A stretch of DNA of 64,000 nucleotides, from contig KL647313.1 in assembly GCA_000727475.1 (NCBI GenBank), positions 1,337,071-1,401,070 on the forward strand. Direction: 5' to 3'. A model generated the notes under the pieces. That model did not search any database, was not told where the DNA came from, and saw nothing but the letters and a program-made list of their open reading frames with translations. A program made the position numbers and the translations under genes. Every line of letters begins with the position of its first letter. Positions within the stretch are counted from its first letter, which is position 1. Source of the stretch: Sarcocystis neurona. Lineage: Eukaryota; Apicomplexa; Conoidasida; Eucoccidiorida; Sarcocystidae. Below are positions 1 to 11,860 of this stretch, piece after piece.

Positions 1-3000
1 AATGGATGTCCACACCCTGGAGAAGACGCAGCAGCACCTGTCAGCAACGTGCAGCTACGAGAAGCAGAGGACGTCTCTTGACAGCTGATGCATGCGTCTC
101 TCTCTCCACTTCTCCTCCTCCTCCCCTGCGCTTCTTTTGCCCCTTTTGAGTCCCTTCCCTTTGTGTGTGCCGGCTTCTCATTTCTTCCTCTTCTTCTTCT
201 CCTCCCCTCGTCTTCGTCTCTCTTCTTCGTCCTCTGCTCCCGGCTGACTACCCGCGTCGTCGAACGACGAGCAGCTGTTCCTTGTCGGTGCTGCTGCTGC
301 TGCAGATGAAGGAGAAGTGCTGCTTCGTCTCGCAGAATTACATGCAACACCTGCGAGTCCTGCAGCAGGAAATGTGTGGGAGACCGCTTTCTGCTGCTGC
401 TGCTGAAGCAGCAGGAGGAGTAGCAGCGGGAGTAGCAGGAGGAGGAGGAGAAGCAGCAGCCGGAGCAGCAGGAGGACTGTCCTCGTCTCTTCGCCAGACA
501 CATCTGTTCTACGAGTTCCCTCTTCCTGACTACTCCAACGCATCTGTACGTTCTCCTCTATTTTTCTGTGGTCGCTTTGTCTTCTCTCTTTCTTGCTGCT
601 CTCTATCACCCCCCCACCTCCCCCCCGCTTCCTCTGTCTCTTTCACTTCCTCCATGTTCCTCTTTCTCCCCCTGCTGCTGCTCTCCCTTTCTGCTGTTGC
701 TGCTGCTTGTTCTTGCTGCTCTCGGTTTTCTCTTGCTGCTGCGCTGCAGTTTCTGCTGTTTTGCTCTTTTCGCTGCTGCTCCTCTTTCCTTTCACTCTGT
801 CTGCTGTTGCTGCCGTTGTTGCTGTTTCTGCCGTTGCTGCTCCTGCGGAGCTCTCTCGCTACTGCGTCTGCTGACCTGCTGCCGCTGCCGTTCCTGCTGC
901 TGCGACCCCGACACCTGTTGCTGCTCCTGCTGTTCGTTGTTGGTGCTTCAAGTCCGTTAGGCCGCTGCTGCGTCGCGACTGCTCCGTTGCTGCAGCTCAT
1001 GCTGCTTCTGTTCCTCCCCCTGCTGCTCTTCTGCTTCTCCGCCTGTCAGTTCAGTGGCTGATGTCCTGCTGCTGTAGCTGCTGCACAAGTGCCACTGCTG
1101 CTGCTGCAGCCCTGCGTTTTCCGCCCGTTTCTGCTGCTTTCTTTTCTGCTGTTGCTGTTTAGAACGCTGCTGCCGATGCTGCTGCGGCTTCGTCCGCTGT
1201 CTCCGGTTTCGACTGGGCTCCTCGTTCTTTGCCTGCATCTGCTGCTTAGCTCTCTGTTGCTGCTGCGGCTGAGGTTTTCCTTGCTGCTGCTCTCTTTGTT
1301 TCTGCCGTGGCTCCGTTTCCCTTGCTGCTGCTCACTCCGTTGCAGCTGCGGCTGATGTTTTCCTTTCTGCTTACCTCGGTTGCTGCTGCTGCTGCTGCTG
1401 ACGTTTTACTGCTGCTGCTCTCTTTGTTTCTGCCGTGGCTCCGTTTCCCTTGGTGCTGCTCACTCCGTTGCAGCTGCGGCTGATGTTTTCCTTTCTGCTT
1501 ACGTCGGTTGCTGCTGCTGCTGACGTTTTTACTGCTGCTGCTCTGTCTGTTGCTGTTTGCAGCGAGCGTCGCTGCTGGCGTATTTTCGACAGCGGCCTGC
1601 GGCTCCCATTCCCGAGTGTCCGCCGTTCACGCCAGCGTTGTCTTTCTCTTCTTCTCCTGCAGCTGCAGCAGAAACAGCAGCACCAAAAGCAAGAGGAGGA
1701 GGAGAAACGGCAGGGAGAGGCGAGACGATCAGCGGAAATGCATGCGCCCAACAGCAGCAGCAGACGGTCCCTCTCTGCACGGAGAGAATTGCTGTCCCTG
1801 AGACGCTCTTCCATCCTCAGGGTAGGAATTTGCTGCTGTTGCTGCTGGTGTCGCCCCGCTGTTTCTGCTGGTGTCGTGTTGCATGCTTTGCTCCTCCTCC
1901 TCTTCCTTATCCTCATCTTCCTTCTCTTCTTATCTGCTGCCTTCTTCTTGTTAGCTGCAGACTTTTCCTACGGCTGCGCTGCATCTGTGCCCCGTCTTGT
2001 TATATCTACCGCTGCTGCTGCTGTTGTTTGTGCTGGTGGTGTCTGTGCCACTGCTGCTGCTGCAGTCGTCGCAGTTGCACGTATTGCTGCTGCTGCAGGC
2101 GCCGGTGTTGGTGCTGCTGCTGCGTATGCTGCTGCTGCTGTTCTAGGTGTTGCACGTGGCGCTGCTGCTGCTGCATGCACTGCGGCCGCTGCTGTTGCCG
2201 CTGCTGTTGCTGTTGCTGCTGTCGCATGTGTTGCTGCACAGACGTGGGGAGCACGGAGTGCGGGGTAGTGGAGCTGATCCTGCGCTCCATCGCGCTGCTG
2301 CCCCGAGAATTGCAGCCATTTGTGACAGGGGAAATTCTCCTTGTCGGCGGTTCTTCTCTCTTCCCGGGTTTCAAGCAGAGACTGCACCAAGAGCTGCGTG
2401 CCGCTCTTCCTCAGGTAGCCTCCTATTCTCCTCCTATTACTGTTCCTGGAAGTGCTGCTGCTGCTCCCGCGACTCCCTCGGCTGCTGCTGCTGCTGCAAT
2501 TCCACCTACTGCTGCTGGCGCTGCTGCTGCTGTCGCTGACGCTGCGGCGAGGAATGCCAGTACTGTTGCTGCTCCTCTCGCAGCAGTCTCTGTGCAGAGG
2601 TTTTCCCATCTCTCTCCTACGGGGCTCTCGGTGTAGACGGTCCGTCTTCACAGACATACACGTACATGAATATAAATCTACGTACATATATAGTTTCCAT
2701 CATATACGTATATGTATATAATATGCTTGTATCTACGCAGCTTGTACCCCTGCATGAATATCTGCGTGTTCGTGTTTGCATGCAATGCGTCTGTGATGGC
2801 GCATGCGCAGGTCCCTGTCGCTGGGTCTCTGCATGCGCCATCTGCTTCCGCACACCCTCTGTTTATCTGCGCATTCCATGTGTCAACACAGTTACACGTG
2901 TATATATAGAGGCACACACTTTTAATATTTATGCATGCACTATATACGTCTGCATGTATTTTATACCTCTGCATGCATTTTGTGACTCTGCGTGCACTGT

Positions 3001-4856
3001 ATATCTCGGCATGCATTTAATACCTCTGCATGCATTATAGAGCTCCGCTCCCCCTCCCGTTATATACGTTTACCTGCATTGTATAACTCTGCATGCATTT
3101 TACACCTCTGCATGCATTTTACACCTCTGCACGCATTAGATACTTGTGCGTGCACTTTATACCACTGCATGCATCTTGTATCACTGCATGCATTCTATAC
3201 TACGGCATTCATTATATACCTCTGCGTGCGCCACGCGTCTTTGCCTTTTGCCCGTACTGGTGCTTTGTAGGGCTTTGCATGTGTGGGGTACCTCTGCATG
3301 CGTTAAGTCCCCCCACACCCATTATATATATCTGCATGCATTTTATATCACTGCATGCGTTCTTGTGCACCTATCGCCACATCTACTGGCGTCACCCGAC
3401 AGGTGGAAGAAATCGTTTTGGCAGGCCTTTCGACACACTACTCCTGCAATTTTGCCGTGCGACGTGCTGCTCTTCCTGCGCTCCTCCTCTGCTGCGTGCG
3501 CGTCCCTGCATGCGTGTGTGTGTGTGCGAGGGTGCTGCCGCTTGCGCTGCTTGTCTTGCGTCTGCGCTCTGCTGCGACTGCTTCAGTCTGCATGCGTCAC
3601 TTGCGCCGCTGTTGCTCCTTCCTTTGCATGTGTACGATGTACTCCGTCGCTGCTGTATTTCACGCATGGTGTTGGTCCTGCCGCTGCTGCGGCGCCTTCC
3701 ACCTGCTGCTACTATGATACCCACATGTGAACATTGATACAGACACCCAAGATAAGTTTTTGTACCGCCGCTTGTGTGGCTGAGGAGTTTGATGCTGCCT
3801 TTGCGCCTTCCTGCTGCTCACGCGCGTCGTTTTGCTGACCCTGCCGCTCTTCTGCTGTCTTCGCTGCTCCCCTGTTGTCGAGGAGTGCTGCTCCCGCTGT
3901 TGATTCTTCGGTTCTGCTGTCTCTACTGCTGCCGCTACGGGTGCCTTTTCGGTTCTCCTGCCTCTGCTGCTGCTGCCGGGGATGCTCCGAGTACACCTGC
4001 CTCCCATGCTCTTAGGAAACCCCCTTCCTTTCGTAAGCGTTCACGCGGCTGCGACTGGCGTGCAACTGCTGCGCCTGCGGTGCATGCAGCAGCTGCAGCT
4101 GTGCATGCAAGTGCTGCTACCCACGTGAGGGGCGTGACGTCAGGCATTTGCTGCTACGCGTGCATCTGCTGCTGGAGGCGTATTAATTGCCGTGCCTCCC
4201 CCACCTGGTGCTCTGCATGCGCACTGTCCTGCTGCTGCTGCTACTGGTACGCACTTGTCTGCTGCTGTGTAGCATCCTTCTGCTGCTGTTCGCGCACCTG
4301 CTGCTGCGGTGCTGCCCGTGAGTGCGCTGTTGACGACTGGCTACTGCCTGCGTCCTGATGCCTCTATGTTGGTGCTCTTGCGCGGTATACGCACTGCGCT
4401 CCTGTTGCTGCTGTGTCGCTCTTGCCTGCGGTGCGCTGCTGTTGCTGCTTGTTCGCTATTGCGTGCGTTCTACTGTTGACGAACTGGTGACTCATGCTGC
4501 TGCTGTTGCTGCTGCTTCGTCACTGCATGCATTTCTATATATATACACACACGTATTTATCTATCTATCTATCTATGTATCTACCTATCTATCTATCTAA
4601 TATATATATATATATATGTCAGTGCTGCTGCGCTGTTGCTTGGCTCCTGCTGCTGCTGTTCCTGCTTGGTTGCTGCATGCGTCCTCTTCAGCACTGGCCA
4701 GTAAATATTTTTACGGACGAAGACGCTGCGACGACCGCGTGGAGGGGGGCGAGTTTTGCGTACGCAGATCGAAGTTTGTACGACTTGCATGCGGTGACGC
4801 GACAGCAATTCTATGACGCAGGAGCTGCTGCTGCGGTTGGCGCCGCTGCACGTTGA
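1..4856 (+). CDS. ARP6: Actin-related protein 6 (ARP6), 3' part of a multi-exon gene
   Basis: ARP6 is a nuclear actin-like subunit of the SWR1/SRCAP complex, which loads histone H2A.Z into chromatin. Exons seen: 306-545, 1563-1821, 2242-2414 and 4692-4856 (stop at 4854). Each has an AG acceptor and GT donor, and the phases join exactly (0/0, 1/1, 0/0). In order they carry MKEKCCFVSQ (the VKEDVCYVSQ motif of ARP6), YEFPLPDYS, ERIAVPETLFHP, GEILLVGGSSLFPGF (the conserved actin-fold GG..LFPG loop) and TAWRGASF then VTRQQFYD, typical of the ARP6 C-terminus. An earlier exon probably ends near 72 (donor GTCTCT), but its frame is unsure. The N-terminal half lies upstream of the window. A Gly/Ala-rich insert lies in the 306-545 exon and a Gln run in the 1563-1821 exon. 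Family assignment is strong; exon edges are by eye. Confidence 0.88.
1291..1537. repeat. 128-bp tandem duplication in an ARP6 intron
   Basis: Two near-identical copies start at 1291 and 1419 (offset 128 bases). Both hold TTTCTGCCGTGGCTCCGTTT and TTGCAGCTGCGGCTGATG, and differ by a few bases and by the length of the CTG run at the end. They lie in the intron 546-1562 of the ARP6 gene. Confidence 0.85.
2932..3369. repeat. 19-bp minisatellite with TGCATGCA cores
   Basis: About sixteen diverged units of 19 bases, consensus TGCATGCATTTTATACCTC. Six units run in strict register from 2932 and about eight more from 3090; further copies lie near 3297-3369. The array sits inside the last ARP6 intron (2415-4691). 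The core is the palindrome TGCATGCA, a known ApiAP2-type DNA motif in apicomplexan promoters. Whether it is bound here is unknown. Confidence 0.85.
4532..4618. repeat. TATC/TA microsatellite
   Basis: A run of TATC tetramers followed by (TA)n in the last ARP6 intron, about 75 bases before its acceptor site. Confidence 0.9.
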
Positions 4857-5700
4857 AGGCTCCTCGAAGCCCTGTTTCTAAGTCTGTCTTCCGTTGAACG
4901 AGGACTTCTGCTTTCGAAACAGATCGAAGAAGAAGCATCACCACGTCGGCAGGGGAGATACTCTTTCGTTTAGTTTGTTGAACGGGTGTTCACCTCGTTT
5001 CTATCAAAGATCGTTCATCTCGTTTTAAAGCAGAATCTCTGCTCGGAAATGATGAATTTTGGCTTCCGAACAGTAAACTACACATAGCGACGAACTTCAC
5101 ACAGCGGCGAACGACAAATCTCGCACAAAGAAGAAGGCATCCTTCTGTCTGTTACGTCGCCTCTTTTCCGCTGGCAAAGGCACTTCTGCTTTGAGAAGCT
5201 CTTCACGCCTAACAACTGCGTATTCGAGCAAACGTGTCACTTTTTTTCTTTGAGCTCATCCACACGCGGCACATAAACGACTTCACCAAACGGGATGCTT
5301 CTGCTGCAGCGGTAAAGAAAAACAGCAACGCAAGTGGTAGTAGAAGCACAACAGCAGCAGCACTGCGCGCAAGAACTGCAGCAACACCGCAGCCACACCA
5401 GGAGCAGCAACGACACCCACATATGCGCAGCAGCATCAACCCAGGAGTGAAGGCAGCGACAATAGCGGCAGCAGGAATGAGGCAGACACAGCAGCAGGAC
5501 TTCGTTAGACGCAGCTGCAGATAGTAGTCGGAGACAGCGGCAGCAGCCGCAGCTTCCGAGTCACTTAGATGACAGCAGCTGCAGATGATGAGCGGCACCC
5601 CCAGGAGCCGGAACAACAGCAGCTACAGCAGCTCTTCCTGCCGCGGCAGCACCAAACAAGCGATCGCAGTCGCAGTAGACGAGAGTGCGCATGCAATAGC
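4857..5700. other. ARP6 3' flank and CAG-rich spacer
   Basis: About 400 bases of non-repetitive sequence follow the ARP6 stop, presumably 3' UTR and spacer. CAG-rich sequence on the + strand begins near 5290. The ORFs there are low-complexity and I see no conserved protein. Confidence 0.5.
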
Positions 5701-5763
5701 AGCGCATGCTGTGTCACGAGAATCAGCAGCACCAGGGGCTCACACATACATCCGTAGCAACAG

Positions 5764-8700
5764 CTGCTGCAGCAGTAGGAGCAGCCGCAACTGCGCTTTC
5801 CCGAAGAATCGCACAGCAACCAAGAAAACGGTCCTCTGAGTTCCTGCAGCTACTGCTGCATAGAGGACAATTCAACGACACGCTGCAGCTGCTGCTGCGG
5901 CGGCGACTGCTATCAAAAGTGTGGACGCGGATTCTTCTCTCCCCACGTGCGACGTTGACATATGATAGGCGTGCACCACACACCATATGCGTCTGCAGGC
6001 AGGTAGACCGGTGAAAAGAAGTATATACACCACACCTTATTTATATCACTGTAGATAGAAAGACGGAAAGAAGTATTCGCACCACATATTACACGTGTCA
6101 ATGCCAGGTAGACAGACGTGAGGAGAAGCATTTGCTGTACGTATTTGTACACTTGTAGGTACACCGTTCAACGACAATGTGGAGAATCTCTTCCGCTTCT
6201 AAATCTCTGTGTGTGTACATTTTGCTATATATGTACATATATATATACATATGTTTGAGTAGGTGGGTTCGTAAGTCGAGCACAACTGCCTTATACACAC
6301 AGGTGGAGTCGGGAGATTTGTGAAGAAAAGTGCTCAGAGACGTTTACAGAGACACATATATCCATGTCTATGTGTCAATGTATATATACATATATATACA
6401 CGGTAATATCACGAGTAGAACCCTGCATGTCCACGTCTATTTCAGACAACCGGAGACATGCATATAGATATAGGAAAATACGTGCTCGTATGTGTTTCAC
6501 GTGCTGCGTTCCGCCCCCGCGCTTGTCGACCCTTGTTTCTGCAGGAATCAATTCCTCCACGAATTTTTCGTCTCTATATTCGTGCTGCTTATCCTTGGGC
6601 TTCTCCGTCTGCGTCAGGACGAATGCCAAACGATTTCATCCACGTGGGTGTTGCTTTGTCAGAGGGATATCGCTTCCATCACATACCTACACGTGTATAT
6701 CTGAACATCAATTGCACGACATCTTAGACCACTGCGTACACTGACGAACCTGTGTGGGAGCGTCCACGTCTCCAAGTACGCGGACACGGAGACACAAACA
6801 GGGAGAGATACACACACGGAAAGGGCTCCGCACAGAAACAAGACGTTAGAAACGCGTGAAGAAATCTGTTTCTGTCTTCACAGCACGAGCAGTCCCCCAC
6901 GCCCGTAAAACTATGGCCACCTGTTCGCGTATATGCGCACATAAGGACTTACGCGTGTCTCCACACATGTGCGTACACCCACACACACATACATACATAA
7001 ATACATATATACCGTATATACATACGTATGTACATACACGTATATGCATACATACATATAGATACATACAAACATACATACATACACGTATATACATACA
7101 TATACATACACACATACATACATACAGGTATATACATACATATACATACATACATGCAGGTATATACGTACATATACATGCATATACACATATATACATA
7201 TACATACATACACACATACTGACATGTGCCGCTGCGCGCTCGAAGTACGTGGTAGCTGGACATATATATATATATAAGAGCGTTAATAACAAAATCCGCA
7301 TCCACGCTTACTTGCATGTGGATGAGACATTTGCGTAGGTGAATTAGTTTCACGTATGTGAGCGTCTTTGTTCGCGTGTATGAATAAGACGTTGTACCGA
7401 ACTTTTTTCAACCCTCCCCTCTCCAGCAGTCACATGGGTGACAGTCTCTGTGTGTGTGGAGAGGCTGCACACGTGTTTATTTGTCCTCCGCGGCTTGTCA
7501 GGGACGCTTCTGTGCTTTCTGAGAGAATGATACTTACAGGTATAACAAAAGAATCTGCTTTCTGCCTACACATGTATATGTGAGTGACGGGGCCCTTGCA
7601 GATTCGTCGCACCACACGGGTCACTTACGTGGGGTATATGTGTAAGCATATGCCCATACATACGTGGGCATATGTATTCACTTGTTGACTCACTTATATA
7701 TCTTCATATACACGTCTACGCGTAGGGGTGTTCACTGCGGCCATACGCCTGTAAACACGTATATATATGTATATATGTAGAGAGAGAGAAATTGTGTAAG
7801 AAGTGGAGTACAGACGAACATAGATACACGTACGTAGAATAAACATATTTATACGTGTTTGTCGTCAATATAGAGAGGTATGCAAGGCCTCACGGGAATA
7901 TCTACATTTCCGCATGTCCACAAAAGCTGTTGTTTCGAAGAGAATTTTTGTCGACAGAGTAGTTCCGCCCGATCTTTGTCTATCACATATATACACCACT
8001 TCTGCCTCACCTCTCTCTTTCTCTTTCTTCCTGCATACACACACATATACATATATATTTGTATATGCACTTGTGTGTACAACGCTTCTACCACCTGTCC
8101 CTCTCTCTCTCTGTAGGTGTATTTCTCTGCGTCCTGTTCAGAGGCTCGAGGGTTCGACCGACGCTTCTGCACATTTCCCGTCTTCCGGTGTTTGTTTTCT
8201 TTGAGTCGTTCTCCTTCTTGTTGACTTCTCTGCACGGGGCGAAGAGCACCTTTTGTTCTTTTCGCCTTTCTTGTCACACTTCCGTCTTTCAGTTCACTCC
8301 CCCTTGCTTCTGTCCGTTGTCCTTCCTCTTTTTTCCTTTTCTTCACGCGCACTTCTGAGACGTTGCTGCTTCCGTCCTTTTCCTCCCTTCCGTCTTCTCG
8401 GGCCTTCTCTCTTCTTCTCTTCTTTTCTCATCCTTGCCTTCCTCTTCTCCCCTGCGTCCTCTTCTTCTTTCTCTGCCTTTACTTCTTCTATCCTCCCCTC
8501 CTCTCGAAACTCAAGTAAAAACTTGGAAGTTCGTGACGCTGACGACAAGCGAGTTATCCTTCGTGTTTACGTGATTCCACAGGGCTGCGTTGCACGGCTC
8601 TGCGCAGCAAAATCTCTGCATGCAAGAGACGCAGAGCAGACAGAAGAGAAAGGGAAGAACACAAGAGAAAAAAGTTGAGACAAAACAACGGCACCGCCTT

Positions 8701-9034
8701 TCTGTCAAGAAGAGAAAGCGAAACGCCACGAACGTTGCGGTCCCTCCTCTCAACTTCGAGAAAAGACAGAATAAGAGTCCTTCCCATATACATCTACGAG
8801 CGCCGTGATTCACCGACGCCTTTTTCTGTGCTGCTGTTCTTCGCAAAGACTCGCAACACACATGTACACCTACCACGTGCATTCTCCAGCAATGAACCGC
8901 GCCAATACACTTTCACAGACACACACATATATGTACGTACGTATGCCTCGGCATCCTTGCGTATCTCCTTCTATGCATGGCGAGAAAAGCATCTCCGTGG
9001 ACGAATATGCGTACGTACGTGACTACTCATCTCC

Positions 9035-9069
<35 letters not shown>

Positions 9070-10600
9070 ATTCACCTGTAATTATGACCATGTAAGTAAA
9101 CCGCCGTCTCGCTTCCCTTCTTCTCTTTCCCTCGCCTTGTCCCTTCCCTTTTCCTGTCCCCCTCTTTCTCCTCCCCGTCTCTCTGTGCGCATACAAATAC
9201 ATGTATACGTGTGTGCACGGGAGAGACGTGTATTTCTTTGCATGCTACCAGACGTATACGGATGAAGAGAGAGTGAAAGAGTGCTGGGGTACAATCTCCG
9301 CCTTTTTAACGGCTTTGGTGAGCGTTTCGTTCTTCTGTACGCTGCTGTACGTGAGCCCAAGCAAGAGACTGGCAGATACGTGGACCGTCGGTAGAGAGAG
9401 GGTTGCGTCTTCCCTGTGTATGCAACTTTTGCTCGGGAAAAGAGCGCTTCTGCAAGGAAGAAGCCGTCACAAGGAGAGAGACGCACGTTGTTTCACGTAG
9501 AGACAGTCACTAAGGAAGGCCAGAGAAAGGAGAGGAAACGGAAGAGAAAGACAGAGCGCCAGAGAAAGAGAAGAAGTGGCACGCCCCCCACTACCCGCCA
9601 ACATCTGAAGTATTCACAGACGAACGGAGAAAGGAAAAAGGGAAGGGGCGTGCATCAACTCTTCTACTTGTCGTGTGGTCATCAAAACTGACTTGTGAAG
9701 CTTCTCTGTCCCCCCGCGGATGCGCCCTTCACAGAAATGCCCGCATATTCAAACTGACGTACACACACACCTACATCAACCCACACATACGCTACACATA
9801 CATATATATATATATATGTGTATATTACATAAGAGTGTATACATATACGTACACATATGTATATATAGATGTGAATTTATACACACAGAGACACACGTAC
9901 AACTCCTACACACGTTACATATATACACGTATATATATATATATGTGGATGTCGCTGCAATACGTACGAATGTATATATACGTATATATACATATATATG
10001 TATTCACATGTACAGGCACACGCATATATAGATGCCAAGGTTCTGTTCATAAGTCTGCTTCTTGTCTCTTTTGGGGAGAAGGTCGACCAGAAAAGGAGCT
10101 GAAAAGGGGAAAAAAAGAAGGAAACAAAATACCAGGTGAATTCTTTGTCTAGCGAAGATAGTTACTGCTGCATCAACTTGGTTTTTCATCATATATATGA
10201 CCCGACACTTGAGTCAGTCACGCGCTGAAAATGTCAAAGAGAAGAAATTCATATTCGCTCGGCTTCTTCCTCGCAACGAACAGCAAACTCTGACACATAT
10301 ATGTGTGGACCCAACGTCGACTAAAGGAGGGCCTTCTTGGGCTATATCTGCTGCTGTGGACACGTTGACGGCTCACGAGAAACTTCTTTGAAGTCGAGAA
10401 GGACTGACCACGTTGGAAGCCGATGACGAGGAGGAAGAAGGGGGACGCATCAACACATTTTTCTTCTCGTAGCCGATGGCCAGAGAGCAGCTGAAAACTT
10501 TCGAGGAGCTTGCCCATAAATACAACGCACAGACGCACGCGCGGTCGGTCAAAATGTTGTCCAGCTTTTCCTTGGGAGATCCGCTGCGGCTGCTGCAGGC
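5764..10600 (+). CDS. Unidentified multi-exon gene (exon chain approximate)
   Basis: Product not recognised. Several + strand pieces read like normal protein and have splice signals: about 5790-5921 (SSEFLQLLLHRGQFNDTLQL); 6545 to about 6667 after TTTCTGCAG (ESIPPRIFRLYIRAAYPWAS); 7430-7539 between CCAGCAG and GTATAA (CGEAAHVFICPPRLVRDASV); about 7938-8000; about 8515-8680 (DADDKRVILRVYVIPQG); 9252-9317 between CTACCAG and GTGAGC (22 codons, TYTDEERVKECWGTISAFLT); and 10473 to about 10600 after TCTCGTAG (REQLKTFEELAHKYNAQTHA). An ORF at 10197-10391 may be another exon or a 3' end. The spacers are TA/CA microsatellites and CT-rich tracts. One gene is assumed from the shared strand; two genes are possible. 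Exon joins were not proven. Confidence 0.45.
6985..7225. repeat. TACA/TATA microsatellite
   Basis: About 240 bases of mixed TACA, TATACA and CATA units. It opens long Tyr/Ile/His/Thr reading frames on both strands, which are artefacts of the repeat. It lies between two candidate exons of the + strand gene. Confidence 0.9.
8090..8510. repeat. Polypyrimidine-rich tract (+ strand)
   Basis: The + strand is almost only C and T (CTCTCTCTCTCTGT, CCTTCCGTCTTCTCGGG, CTTCTTCTTTCTCTGCC) and leads into the exon near 8515. Long pyrimidine runs before an acceptor site are expected in introns, but this one is unusually long. Confidence 0.7.
9030..9065. repeat. (TA)n microsatellite
   Basis: About 15 TA dinucleotides between two candidate exons of the unidentified + strand gene. 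Confidence 0.9.
9755..10025. repeat. CA/TA microsatellite block
   Basis: ACACAC, TATATA and TACG units in alternation. No coding sequence is seen inside. Confidence 0.85.
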
Positions 10601-10669
10601 ACGTCCACACACATACAGCAGCAGCAGCGGCAGGCCCAAACCACGACAGCTGCTTTTACGTCTTGCTGC

Positions 10670-11320
10670 CCGGCGAGAGTTCTTGGCAGAAAAAGAATAC
10701 GGGAAAGAAGAGAAGACGCGCTCTTCTCGCATGTACAACGTAGAAAGAGAGACGCGGAGGGAGCAGCCAGATGGACGCGTGTCTCCACGTCGCTGGAGGG
10801 ATGGAGACACAGAGACAGAGCGGAGGGGCAAGGGGCATACACGTGAATACGGGGAAAGATAAAGGGGACGAGACGGACCACACACGTAGAAAACAGAGAC
10901 TGACTGGGGAGAGGAAGAAATCGCAGAGACGTGGAGGGAGGAGGGGAGGGCGGGAAGGCGAGATGGCTCTACATGGAGAGAACAGACGTCGCATGTAGGG
11001 ACTCTCCAAGAGAAGCAACTTTTGAGAGAGACATCATCTGTGAACGTAGCAAAGGGAGGAAAATAGAGCGTGTGCAGGGAGAGGGGAAGATCCTTTCTAT
11101 TTCACACAGAGAATCGAAAGGAGAAAAACGGAGAAAGACGGAAAAAGAGACAGAGAGAGAAAAGGGAACGGAGGGGAAGGAGGGAGAGCAGCACGAAAAG
11201 TACATACATATCGGTGTGTGTAGGCAGGAATAGAGAGAAGATAGACAAATTATATACGTAGGTACATACAGACAGAAACAAAGAAAAAGAAGAAAAGACA
11301 TATTTGCTGGTCGGAGAAGA
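10670..11320. repeat. Polypurine-rich tract (+ strand)
   Basis: About 650 bases dominated by A and G on the + strand, densest at 10880-11200 (GGAGGGAGGAGGGGAGGGCG near 10935). ORFs here are low-complexity Glu/Arg/Lys on + or Phe/Ser/Leu on - and are not called. Confidence 0.7.
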
Positions 11321-11399
11321 TAGGGAAGAGTGCCACAAAAGCGGAAGATAGTCGTGACTCTCTACAGGGCTTGTAACTCGAGCAGTCTTTTCTCCCTCT

Positions 11400-11860
11400 T
11401 GTATGAACTATATAGAAGCATAGAGGGAGGGACACACACATACATGTTAAACATACAAATATAGATATATGTAGATACATGTATGTGGAGAAATATTCTT
11501 GAACGTTTGCCCCTACGTGCACCTCTTTACTGTCCAAAAAAAGATATACACATGTGTGGACAGTTTCTCTCCTCCCCATCTCTCCGTACAAATATATACA
11601 TATATATATGTATGTTCACACTACACGTTACTTACACACATTATATATCCAGGCACACATATGTACATCAATATCTATTCATATAAAATACATATATGTG
11701 TACGTGGACACCCACGGTCACACGTGTGGGGGTGGGGTGGTGTCTATACCCAGTAGCAGCACATGAATATAAACGAGGGGGAAGGCTCACCGGGAGGTCG
11801 CGTAGATACATACATATATTTGTTTGAGAAGGATGGCTCTCATCTGCCTCTTTTCATTTA
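11400..11860. other. Microsatellite-rich spacer
   Basis: TA, TACA and CACA repeats with some unique sequence. No supported gene. Confidence 0.5.

Noticed and set aside
165..1061. 298-codon Leu/Cys/Ser-rich plus-strand ORF
   Set aside because: Only 306-545 is coding (ARP6). The rest is CTG-rich intron, which reads as Leu/Cys/Ala in every frame.
6846..7353. Long Tyr/Ile/His and Cys/Val/Tyr frames on both strands
   Set aside because: They are translations of TACA/TATA microsatellites; no start, domain or codon bias.
8250..8550. Plus-strand Ser/Phe/Leu-rich ORF and its minus-strand Glu/Arg/Lys mirror
   Set aside because: Caused by the polypyrimidine tract; only the end beyond about 8515 looks coding.
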